Shown one piece after another: positions 1-5,531 of a stretch of DNA of 5,551 bases. The stretch comes from Kouleothrix aurantiaca (lineage in GTDB: Bacteria > Chloroflexota > Chloroflexia > Chloroflexales > Roseiflexaceae). The position numbers and the translations under genes are program-made. Below the pieces are notes generated by a model. The model had not been told where the DNA came from, ran no database searches, and saw only the letters and a program-made list of their open reading frames with translations. Position 1 is the stretch's first letter; each line of letters starts with the position of its first letter. The stretch is taken from the NCBI GenBank assembly GCA_001399705.1, contig LJCR01000187.1, positions 1 through 5,551 on the forward strand, in the 5' to 3' direction.

Positions 1-1026
1 CTGTGGCGGCGCTTCGCCCCGCGCTCGCTCTCGCTTTCGCTGCTGCACCCCGAAGATAACGAGCTAGAGCTACTGGCTCAGCGCCGCGCAGGCATCGACC
101 GCGCGCCCAACAGCCGCGTGGGCGTGCGCGCCGCCGACGAGCGGGCGATTTTGGCCGGCCATGTTGAACTGGTGGGCGAGGACGAGGGCCTGCCTGGCCC
201 GAGCCACCTGGCGCGCATCACGCTGCGCACCAATCAGCGGCCGGTCGGCATGCTCGAACTGTCGCGCGGCGTGGATCAGCCCGGCTTCGATGCCGAAGAC
301 CGCACATTGCTGAATGTGTGCGCCTCACACATTGCGGCCTCGCTCGATAATGCGCGCCTGTATCGCCAGCTCAAAGACCAGCATCTGGAAACCATTGCCG
401 CGCTGGCGGCCGCAATCGACGCGCGCGACCCGTACACCGCCGGCCACTCCGAGCAGGTGCGCCGCTATGCTGTGCGCCTGGGCGAGGTGCTGCGCCTGCC
501 TGCGGAGCGTGTCGAGTACATTCACTACGGCGCGCTGCTGCACGACATCGGCAAAATTGGCATTCGCGACTATATTCTGCTGAAGCCCGGCCCACTCAGC
601 GACGAAGAGTATGCAATCATGCAGACACACCCGACGATCGGGGCCGACATTCTGCGCAAGATCAAGGCGCTGCGCGACGTGATCCCGATTATTGAGTGCC
701 ACCACGAGCGGATGGATGGGCGTGGCTACCCGCAGCACCTGCAGGGCACGAATATTCGCGAAGAAGCGCGGATCGTCGCGATTTCGGATGCATACGACGC
801 GATGACTTCGCACCGCGCCTACCGGCGGGCGATGGAGCCTGATCAGGCATTCCAGATTTTGATGAATGGGCGCGGCACGCACTGGGACGGCAATTTTGTC
901 GAGGTTTTTATTGACCTGATTCGCCAGGAAGGCCCGTCGCTGCTGCTGCCGCGCCCGCGCCCGCCGCAGCTGGCGGTGAACAGCCTGCTCGACCGGCCAC
1001 GCGAAGTGGAACTGAAGCCGCGCTAG
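1..1026 (+). CDS. GAF domain + HD-GYP domain protein, probable cyclic-di-GMP phosphodiesterase (5' partial)
   Basis: The reading frame is open from base 1, so the gene starts outside the window; 341 residues are visible, ending at TAG. The GTG at 118 is an internal codon, because the GAF domain reads through it. Visible residues 1 to about 120 fit the later part of a GAF sensory domain, ending in the helix LLNVCASHIAASLDNARLY. A short linker helix leads into the HD-GYP domain (about 130-310). The expected metal and active-site motifs are present: GHSEQV (His149), HDIGK (His181, Asp182), HPTIG (His210), HHERMDGRGYP (His234, His235; GYP at 242-244) and SDAYDAM (Asp263). A Pro/Arg-rich tail follows. 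HD-GYP enzymes hydrolyse cyclic-di-GMP to pGpG or GMP; here activity is probably controlled by a ligand or partner of the GAF domain. No membrane segment is visible, so a soluble protein is likely, but the missing N-terminus could hold more sensor domains. It is convergent with gyrA. The family call is firm; substrate and ligand are inferred. Confidence 0.9.
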   Translation: MWRRFAPRSLSLSLLHPEDNELELLAQRRAGIDRAPNSRVGVRAADERAILAGHVELVGEDEGLPGPSHLARITLRTNQRPVGMLELSRGVDQPGFDAEDRTLLNVCASHIAASLDNARLYRQLKDQHLETIAALAAAIDARDPYTAGHSEQVRRYAVRLGEVLRLPAERVEYIHYGALLHDIGKIGIRDYILLKPGPLSDEEYAIMQTHPTIGADILRKIKALRDVIPIIECHHERMDGRGYPQHLQGTNIREEARIVAISDAYDAMTSHRAYRRAMEPDQAFQILMNGRGTHWDGNFVEVFIDLIRQEGPSLLLPRPRPPQLAVNSLLDRPREVELKPR

Positions 1027-1044
1027 CGCGGCCCGCCGAACACA

Positions 1045-1083
1045 GCACAATGGCCCAGGCGAACCACGCCTGGGCCATTGTGC
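1045..1083. terminator. Bidirectional stem-loop terminator between convergent genes
   Basis: A perfect 17-bp inverted repeat (1045-1061 pairing with 1067-1083) encloses the 5-nt loop AACCA. It lies 18 bp after the stop of the HD-GYP gene and 15 bp after the stop of gyrA, which faces it from the other strand. Position and strength fit a shared intrinsic terminator. Neither strand has a clear T-run after the stem, so it may terminate by stem strength alone, need Rho, or mainly protect 3' ends. Confidence 0.8.
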
Positions 1084-1098
1084 ATGGGCAGAGAAAAG

Positions 1099-3597
1099 CT
1101 ACTTGCCGCTCACTTCGTCGTGATTGCCCTCGCCATTCATGTTAATCAAGACGTTCTGGCTGCGCTCGTCGTCGTCGCTGGGTTCTTCCACCGAAAGTGC
1201 GGCCACCCGATCACCCTTGACAAGGTTCAGAATTGTCACACCCTGCGTAAGGCGCCCAAGCTGCGAGATTTCTTCAGCCAGGCAGCGCATCACGGTGCCG
1301 CCGGTGGTGATAAAGGTCAGCAGCGAGGTTTCGTACACCACGCGCGCCGCCGCCACTTCATCGCTTGCGCGAAGCTTGAGCGTAATCACGCCGCCGGTGC
1401 CACGGCCCTTGGCCGGGTACTCCTCCACTGCGCTGCGCTTGCCGAAGCCGTTGGCAGTGACGACCAGCAGCGACCCGTTGCTCTGCACCAAGTCCATCCC
1501 CACCACGCGGTCGCCATTCCCCAGGTTGATACCGATCACGCCGCTGGCTGGCCGGCCCATTGGGCGCACCTCTTCCTGGCGGAAGCGGATCGTCTGGCCG
1601 CGCGCCGTGGTGATCAGCACATCCTCGTTGCCCTGTGTCATCGACACCCAGCCGAGCATGTCGCCATCTTCCAGGCCAATTGCGATCAGGCCGTTCGAGC
1701 GCACCGCGCTATATTCCTTGAGAAGCGTGCGCTTGATCTTGCCGCGCTGCGTCGCCATAATCAGGTACTCGCCTTCGTCGAAGTCGGGCACCGACAAGAT
1801 TGATGTGACCTGCTCACCCGGCTCCAGCGAGATCAGGTTGACAAGCGGCAGACCCTTGGCAGTGCGCCCGGCGTCGGGCACTTCGTGCGACTTGAGCTGG
1901 TAGACCTTGCCGCGATCAGTGAAGAACAGCAGGTCATCCATCGTCATACAGGTCAGGATGTGGCGCACAACATCTTGCTCGCGGGTCATCATGCCTTTGA
2001 TGCCACGCCCGCCGCGCCGCTGTGTGCGGTAGGTGTCGGCGTTGATGCGCTTGACGTAGCCACGCTCGGTGAGCGTGACCAGCACCTTCACGTCGGGGAT
2101 CAGATCTTCGTCGCTGACTTCGCCATCGGCATCGGGGATGATGCGCGTGCGGCGCTCGTCGCCATATTTCTCTTTGAGGTACTGAAGATCGGCTTTGATC
2201 AGGTGCAGCACCTTGCGCGGGTTGGCCAGAATATCTTCCAGTTCGGCGATCAGCTTGATGACTTCCTTGTACTCGTCTTCGATGCGCTTGCGCTCCAGCG
2301 CGGCCAGGCGGCGCAGCTGCATGTCGAGGATGGCCTGCGCCTGAATCTCGCTCAGCTTGAAGTTGCGCATCAGGTTGTTGCGCGCGCTGTCGGCGTTGCG
2401 CGACTCGCGGATCATGCGGATCACTTCGTCGAGGTTGTCGATTGCGATCTTCAAGCCTTCGAGGACGTGGGCGCGCGCGCGGGCCTTCGCCAAGTCGAAT
2501 TGCGTGCGCCGGCGAATCACTTCGCGCCGATGGTCGATATGCTCCTGCAGCATGCGCTTGAGCGTGAGCACGCGCGGCTGCAAGCCCCCTTCGACCAGCG
2601 CCAGCATATTAACGCCAAAAGTCGTCTGCATCTGGGTGTGCTTGTACAGCGCGTTCAGCACCTTCTTGGGCTGCGCGTCCTGCTTCAGCACAATTACCAG
2701 CCGCATGCCGCTGCGATCCGACTCGTCGCGCACATCGCGCACGCCTTCGATCTTGCGCTCTTTCGCCATTTCGGCAATGCGCTCTTGCAGGCGCGCTTTA
2801 TTAACCTGGTAGGGCAGCTCGGTGACAACGATATTGTAGGCGCTGCGTGCGGCTTCTTCGATATGCGCCTTGGCGCGCAGCGTGATGTGGCCCTTGCCGG
2901 TGCTGTAGGCGTTGACAATGCCCTCGGTGCCGAGGATCATGCCGGCGGTTGGGAAATCGGGGCCAGGGATGATTTTCATCAGGTCTTCGACAGTGGCCTC
3001 GGGGTTGTCGATCAGGTGCATAATCGCGTCGCACACCTCGGTAAGGTTGTGCGGCGGGATGTTCGTGGCCATACCCACGGCGATGCCGGATGCACCGTTG
3101 AGCATCAGGTTGGGCAGGCGCGCGGGCAGCACCGTTGGCTCGCGAAAAGTGCCGTCGAAGTTATCGCGGAAGTCGATCGTGTCTTTGTCGATATCGAACA
3201 GCAGCTCTTCGGCGATCGCCGAGAGGCGCGCCTCGGTGTAGCGCATGGCCGCGGGCGGGTCGCCGTCAACACTACCGAAGTTACCCTGGCCATCGACCAG
3301 CGGGTAGCGCATGTTCCATGGCTGCGCCAGGCGGGCCAGCGCATCGTAGACCGACACGTCGCCGTGCGGGTGCATCTTGCCCAGCACATCGCCGACGATA
3401 CGGGCGCTTTTCTTGTAGGGTGTGCTGTGCCGGATGCCCATGTCCCACATACCATAGAGGACGCGCACGTGCACCGGCTTGAGGCCATCGCGTGCGTCGG
3501 GCAGCGCGCGCGACACGATTACGCTCATCGCGTAATCCAGGTATGCGGTTCGCATCTCGTCGTTGATGCTTACCGGCCGAACGATCCCGATTTCCAT
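1099..3597 (-). CDS. gyrA: DNA gyrase subunit A
   Basis: GyrA is the breakage-reunion subunit of DNA gyrase, acting with GyrB as an A2B2 tetramer to introduce negative supercoils using ATP. The 832-aa product is close to the usual length. In order: winged-helix DNA gate with [10 protein letters not shown], the quinolone-region motif HPHGD (76-80) and catalytic Tyr120 in AAMRYTE; the tower; a coiled-coil stretch about 350-480, including [18 protein letters not shown] and the exit gate; then a C-terminal beta-pinwheel about 500-805 and a short acidic tail. The GyrA-box QRRGGRG (526-532) marks it as gyrase rather than topoisomerase IV ParC. Essential Arg30 and Lys40 (E. coli Arg32, Lys42) are present. 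Oddities: residue 81 is Val (E. coli Ser83 position) and residue 44 is Val where PVHRR normally has Arg. The ATG start is supported by GGAGG 4 nt upstream and by the normal N-terminus beginning before LDYAMSVIV. gyrB is not adjacent. Confidence 0.98.
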   Translation of the reverse strand: MEIGIVRPVSINDEMRTAYLDYAMSVIVSRALPDARDGLKPVHVRVLYGMWDMGIRHSTPYKKSARIVGDVLGKMHPHGDVSVYDALARLAQPWNMRYPLVDGQGNFGSVDGDPPAAMRYTEARLSAIAEELLFDIDKDTIDFRDNFDGTFREPTVLPARLPNLMLNGASGIAVGMATNIPPHNLTEVCDAIMHLIDNPEATVEDLMKIIPGPDFPTAGMILGTEGIVNAYSTGKGHITLRAKAHIEEAARSAYNIVVTELPYQVNKARLQERIAEMAKERKIEGVRDVRDESDRSGMRLVIVLKQDAQPKKVLNALYKHTQMQTTFGVNMLALVEGGLQPRVLTLKRMLQEHIDHRREVIRRRTQFDLAKARARAHVLEGLKIAIDNLDEVIRMIRESRNADSARNNLMRNFKLSEIQAQAILDMQLRRLAALERKRIEDEYKEVIKLIAELEDILANPRKVLHLIKADLQYLKEKYGDERRTRIIPDADGEVSDEDLIPDVKVLVTLTERGYVKRINADTYRTQRRGGRGIKGMMTREQDVVRHILTCMTMDDLLFFTDRGKVYQLKSHEVPDAGRTAKGLPLVNLISLEPGEQVTSILSVPDFDEGEYLIMATQRGKIKRTLLKEYSAVRSNGLIAIGLEDGDMLGWVSMTQGNEDVLITTARGQTIRFRQEEVRPMGRPASGVIGINLGNGDRVVGMDLVQSNGSLLVVTANGFGKRSAVEEYPAKGRGTGGVITLKLRASDEVAAARVVYETSLLTFITTGGTVMRCLAEEISQLGRLTQGVTILNLVKGDRVAALSVEEPSDDDERSQNVLINMNGEGNHDEVSGK

Positions 3598-3601
3598 GCT
3601 G

Positions 3602-3606
3602 CCTCC
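3602..3606 (-). promoter_or_regulatory. Ribosome binding site of gyrA
   Basis: Read on the minus strand this is GGAGG, a full match to the anti-Shine-Dalgarno core, separated from the gyrA ATG by the 4 nt CAGC. It fixes the start choice. The spacing is slightly short. Confidence 0.8.
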
Positions 3607-3617
3607 AAAACGCGATC

Positions 3618-3642
3618 AGCGGCGGCATGCAGGCCGCCGGCT
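3618..3642 (-). promoter_or_regulatory. Hairpin in the gyrA 5' leader
   Basis: GGCGGC (3621-3626) pairs with GCCGCC (3633-3638) around a 6-nt loop. With one bulged G the stem extends by AGC/GCT on the outside. It lies about 12 bp upstream of the ribosome binding site, inside the predicted gyrA leader. No T-run follows, so it does not look like an attenuator; mRNA stabilisation is the simplest guess. Confidence 0.4.
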
Positions 3643-3683
3643 GACAATAACTCGTACTTAACGTACATCTCGATTCTTGGCAT

Positions 3684-3712
3684 ATTATACCGCTAAAACG
3701 CGATTTTGTCCA
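3684..3712 (-). promoter_or_regulatory. Sigma-70 type promoter of gyrA
   Basis: On the minus strand, TGGACA (3707-3712, 5 of 6 to TTGACA) is followed after exactly 17 bp by a perfect TATAAT (3684-3689). Transcription should start near 3677, giving a leader of about 80 nt before the gyrA ATG at 3597. The segment upstream of the -35 (about 3713-3742) is unusually A/T-rich for this genome and could act as an UP element. Confidence 0.85.
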
Positions 3713-3739
3713 CCAAAAATAGAACATATTTTCTGTGAA

Positions 3740-3767
3740 TTAAGAGCGGTGTGGCAGCCGGTACAAT
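3740..3767 (+). promoter_or_regulatory. Possible divergent promoter facing away from gyrA
   Basis: TTAAGA (3740-3745, 4 of 6) and TACAAT (3762-3767, 5 of 6) are separated by 16 bp on the plus strand. They sit back to back with the gyrA promoter and share its A/T-rich stretch. A start near 3774 would transcribe the repeat array and the doubtful small ORF at 3796. There is no convincing gene downstream, so this may be fortuitous or a relic. Confidence 0.3.
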
Positions 3768-3797
3768 CTTGCGGAAATCCGTTGCTGATTGCTGAAT

Positions 3798-3857
3798 GAC
3801 CACGGACCACCGACAACCGACCACCATTCGTCGTCAGTGGTCGGTCGTCGGTTGTCA
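3798..3857. repeat. Inverted array of 7-bp GACCACC-type repeats
   Basis: Four head-to-tail 7-bp units, GACCACG, GACCACC, GACAACC and GACCACC (3798-3825), are followed by an 11-bp spacer and then three units in the opposite orientation (3837-3856: GTGGTC, GGTCGTC, GGTTGTC). The two arms can pair over about 20 bp with two mismatches. It resembles low-complexity intergenic repeats I recall from Chloroflexota genomes; that link is from memory. It lies between the phosphoesterase gene and the gyrA promoter and could slow polymerase arriving from the former. Confidence 0.75.
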
Positions 3858-3907
3858 TACCAGAAAGGACTTCAAGCGCGCTGTACTCATTGCGGGGATG
3901 GTCTACG

Positions 3908-3924
3908 TGGCAGCGTGGCTGCCA
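3908..3924 (-). terminator. Weak candidate terminator hairpin downstream of the phosphoesterase gene
   Basis: TGGCAGC (3908-3914) and GCTGCCA (3918-3924) form a perfect 7-bp stem with a 3-nt loop, about 38 bp past the phosphoesterase stop. No T-run follows on either strand, so termination is only a guess. A second GC-only 5-bp stem (3951-3963) overlaps the stop codon. Confidence 0.3.
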
Positions 3925-3962
3925 GCGGTCGCAGGTGCCCGGGTGCTTATGCGCGCGGCGCG

Positions 3963-4700
3963 CTAGCCGCCCACGTCGGCGGGGCTGGGCGGCGCGGCGG
4001 GCAGGCCGCGCACAGCAACTGGCCCGAAGCCCAGGTAATCGCACGAAGTGAGCTGGTAGTACACGCCTTCAATCAGGCCCTGCGTGGCCATCATCCAGTC
4101 GTGCGGGCGGTGCAGGTGCCCGTAGATACAGACGGCGGTGCCGGCGGCGGCGATTCTTCGGGCGAACTCAGTCGGTTTCCGATCAAGAAAGGGTGGATAG
4201 TGAAACATCACAATGATCGGTTTACTACCGGACGCCAGTTTCTGCGCCGCCTGCAAGGCCAGGTCGAGGCGGATCAATTCGCGCCTGTAGACGGTTTCAT
4301 CTTCGCTGGGCTTGAAGCCAGGCGTGTCGGGGGTGATCCAGCCGCGTGTGCCGCAAACCACTGCCTCGCCGATATCCACCGCGTCGCCCTGCACCACCGA
4401 CATGCCGGGCGGCAGCTGGCGGCGCACGCGGCCGGCGCTTTCCCACCAGTAGTCGTGGTTGCCGCGCGAAAGCACTTTGTGGCCGGGCAGCTCTGCGATC
4501 CACTGCAGGTCGGGCAGCGCCTCGGGCAGCTTCAGCGCCCACGAAATATCGCCGGCCACCAGCACGGTATCGTCGGGGCGCACGCGCTCGCGCCAGGTCG
4601 CCGCGATACGCTCGGGGTGCTGCTTCCAGCGATCGCCGAAAATATCCATCGGCTTGGGCTTCACCGTCGAAAGATGCAGGTCTGAAATCGTCCAAATCAT
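3963..4700 (-). CDS. Calcineurin-like metallophosphoesterase
   Basis: A 245-aa predicted phosphohydrolase with a two-metal active site. All family motifs are visible in order: D-L-H (Asp7, His9), GDISW (Asp51), GNHDYWW (Asn81, His82), MFHYPP (His167) and GHLH (His195, His197). The stretches MDIFGDRW, GDISWALKL and GNHDYWW are typical of the COG1768-type phosphohydrolases, about 230 aa, with no agreed substrate. No signal peptide or membrane segment is seen, so the enzyme is probably cytoplasmic. The final 15 or so residues, rich in Pro and Ala, extend past the conserved core. The ATG at 4700 gives the standard N-terminus (MIWTISDLHLS) and has no ribosome binding site; the promoter is placed for leaderless transcription. 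The gene is divergent from a Crp-family regulator. A cyclic-nucleotide phosphodiesterase role, as for CpdA of the same superfamily, is possible but not shown by sequence. Confidence 0.93.
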   Translation of the reverse strand: MIWTISDLHLSTVKPKPMDIFGDRWKQHPERIAATWRERVRPDDTVLVAGDISWALKLPEALPDLQWIAELPGHKVLSRGNHDYWWESAGRVRRQLPPGMSVVQGDAVDIGEAVVCGTRGWITPDTPGFKPSEDETVYRRELIRLDLALQAAQKLASGSKPIIVMFHYPPFLDRKPTEFARRIAAAGTAVCIYGHLHRPHDWMMATQGLIEGVYYQLTSCDYLGFGPVAVRGLPAAPPSPADVGG

Positions 4701-4706
4701 CGCGCT

Positions 4707-4735
4707 ATGATACCAGAGGCCTGCGTGCTTGCCAA
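4707..4735 (-). promoter_or_regulatory. Sigma-70 type promoter of the phosphoesterase gene, predicted leaderless
   Basis: On the minus strand, TTGGCA (4730-4735, 5 of 6) and TATCAT (4707-4712, 5 of 6) are separated by exactly 17 bp. Only 6 bp lie between the -10 and the ATG at 4700, so the expected start of transcription is the A of the start codon. This agrees with the lack of any Shine-Dalgarno sequence. Confidence 0.7.
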
Positions 4736-4768
4736 ACCAGCGCGCCGCACCATCAAAACGATTTGTTA

Positions 4769-4790
4769 ATGCGTGATAAAGATCATAGTG
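4769..4790. promoter_or_regulatory. Crp-type operator upstream of the Crp-family gene
   Basis: The core CGTGA-N6-TCATA (4772-4787) matches TGTGA-N6-TCACA at 8 of 10 bases, and the 22-bp site matches the E. coli Crp consensus at 14 of 22. The centre, 4779.5, is 41.5 bp upstream of the predicted start at 4821, the classic class II activator position, where it replaces a missing -35. The inner part also reads as TGAT-N4-ATCA, so an Fnr-like protein could bind too. The likely ligand is the protein encoded just downstream. Confidence 0.6.
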
Positions 4791-4808
4791 TAAATGCAGC
4801 CACGATTC

Positions 4809-4814
4809 TATAAT
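4809..4814 (+). promoter_or_regulatory. -10 element of the Crp-family gene (activator-dependent promoter)
   Basis: A perfect TATAAT. The hexamer 17 bp upstream (4786-4791, TAGTGT) bears no useful resemblance to TTGACA, nor do its neighbours, so the promoter probably needs an activator. The predicted start is A4821, leaving a 30-nt leader before the ATG at 4851. Confidence 0.7.
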
Positions 4815-4840
4815 AGCGTCAACATAACACCACTACCCAC

Positions 4841-4845
4841 GGGGG
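4841..4845 (+). promoter_or_regulatory. Ribosome binding site of the Crp-family gene
   Basis: GGGGG, 5 nt before the ATG at 4851. It is an imperfect but usable Shine-Dalgarno sequence and favours this start over the upstream ATG at 4794. Confidence 0.5.
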
Positions 4846-4850
4846 CACCA

Positions 4851-5531
4851 ATGGACAAGCTCGAACTTCTTAAACACGTCAACGCCTTCGCACGGCTCGA
4901 CGACAACCAGCTGGCGCTGCTGGCGCGCAGCGTTGGGTCGCAGACGTTTCAGCGCGGCGAGACCATCTTCCACGAGGGCAATATTGGCAGCACCCTGTAC
5001 ATGATCGTTGCGGGCCAGGTGCGCATTTATACCACCAGCGAGGCCGGCCAGGAACTCACGGTCACGCTGTTCCGCGACGGCGATTTCTTTGGCGAAATGG
5101 CCCTGCTCGACGGCCAGCCGCGCGCTGCCAGCGCCGAGGCGATGTGCCGCACCACCACGCTCACGCTGCAGCGGGCCGCCTTTCTGCACACCATCGACGT
5201 CTGCCCGGCGATCGCTGCCTCGGTGCTGGAAGTGATGACGACACGCCTGCGCCAGAGCAACGCCATCGCCGACCAGCTCGCCAACATGTCGGCCTCGCAG
5301 CGCGTGGTGCGCCAGCTGCTGGGCCTGGCGTCGCGCTACGGCACGGCCGACGGCGGCATCATTCGCATCGACCTGCACCTCACGCAGGACGACCTGGCCA
5401 GCCTTTCGGGCACCACCCGCGAGACGGTCAACCGCGTGCTGGCGCAGCTGCGCGATCAGGGTCTCATCCGCGTCGAGCGGGCGCGGGTGAGCGTGCCCGA
5501 CTTCGATCAGCTCGAGCAGTCGCGTGAATAG
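4851..5531 (+). CDS. Crp/Fnr-family transcriptional regulator
   Basis: A 226-aa DNA-binding regulator of usual family length. Residues about 10-115 form a cyclic-nucleotide-binding beta-barrel with FGEMALLDGQPRAASAEA (80-96): Gly81 and Glu82, for ribose contact, and Arg91, for phosphate, are kept, but Crp Ser83 is Ala92. A long dimerisation helix (about 118-145) holds Ser136-Asn137 where E. coli Crp has Thr127-Ser128. The C-terminal winged helix (about 150-220) has TQDDLASLSG then TTRETVNRVLAQL, with Arg190, Glu191 and Arg195 matching the Crp residues that read TGTGA half-sites. Only two cysteines (99, 118) are present, so an Fnr iron-sulfur oxygen sensor is excluded. cAMP or a similar nucleotide is the likely effector. 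The in-frame ATG at 4794 lies upstream of the -10, so it cannot be on this transcript. The gene is divergent from the phosphoesterase, and probable autoactivation is suggested by the operator at -41.5. Confidence 0.93.
   Translation: MDKLELLKHVNAFARLDDNQLALLARSVGSQTFQRGETIFHEGNIGSTLYMIVAGQVRIYTTSEAGQELTVTLFRDGDFFGEMALLDGQPRAASAEAMCRTTTLTLQRAAFLHTIDVCPAIAASVLEVMTTRLRQSNAIADQLANMSASQRVVRQLLGLASRYGTADGGIIRIDLHLTQDDLASLSGTTRETVNRVLAQLRDQGLIRVERARVSVPDFDQLEQSRE

Larger units (their letters stand above)
3796..3966 (+). other. Candidate 56-aa membrane small ORF or gene relic
   Basis: ATG at 3796 opens a 56-codon frame ending in TAG at 3964-3966, overlapping tail-to-tail the stop of the phosphoesterase gene in a shared CTAG. 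The first 21 codons lie in the 7-bp repeat array and look like low-complexity translation of it. The rest reads RKDFKR, then a hydrophobic stretch AVLIAGMVYVAAWLPAVAGA, then RVLMRAAR, which resembles one transmembrane helix with basic ends. AGAAAGGA at 3862-3869 looks like a ribosome site, but no ATG, GTG or TTG follows at proper distance; the next ATG is 3898. It could be a real small protein, the remnant of a longer gene, or chance. No family is recognised. Confidence 0.2.

Noticed and set aside
118..120. GTG as the start of the HD-GYP gene
   Set aside because: The frame is open to base 1 and the upstream codons continue the GAF domain, so the real start is outside the window.
325..1050. 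241-codon minus-strand frame opposite the HD-GYP gene
   Set aside because: It is antisense to a clear domain gene and its product has no recognisable family.
3653..3666. CGTAC repeated around TTAA in the gyrA leader, as an operator
   Set aside because: The 5-bp repeat is short, matches no operator I know, and could easily be chance.
1885..3696. 603-codon open frame on the plus strand opposite gyrA
   Set aside because: It is a shadow of gyrA made by GC-biased codons: its product is His/Asp/Ala/Val-rich with no recognisable domain, while the minus-strand frame is unmistakable GyrA.
3798..3857. CRISPR array
   Set aside because: The units are 7 bp, contiguous and inverted, with no unique spacers of CRISPR size and no cas genes.
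3789..4685. 298-codon plus-strand frame opposite the phosphoesterase gene
   Set aside because: It has no domain, begins in the 7-bp repeats, and is antisense to a gene with all its catalytic motifs intact.
4794..4850. 19-codon N-terminal extension of the Crp-family protein
   Set aside because: This ATG lies upstream of the TATAAT and so would not be transcribed from it; the added residues match nothing in the family, and the ATG at 4851 has a ribosome site.
4833..5378. 181-codon minus-strand frame opposite the Crp-family gene
   Set aside because: It is a shadow frame of biased composition, with no motif or promoter.
4851..5531. Fnr-type oxygen sensor
   Set aside because: Only two cysteines are present, and the recognition helix is Crp-like (R-E-x3-R) rather than Fnr-like (E-x2-S-R).
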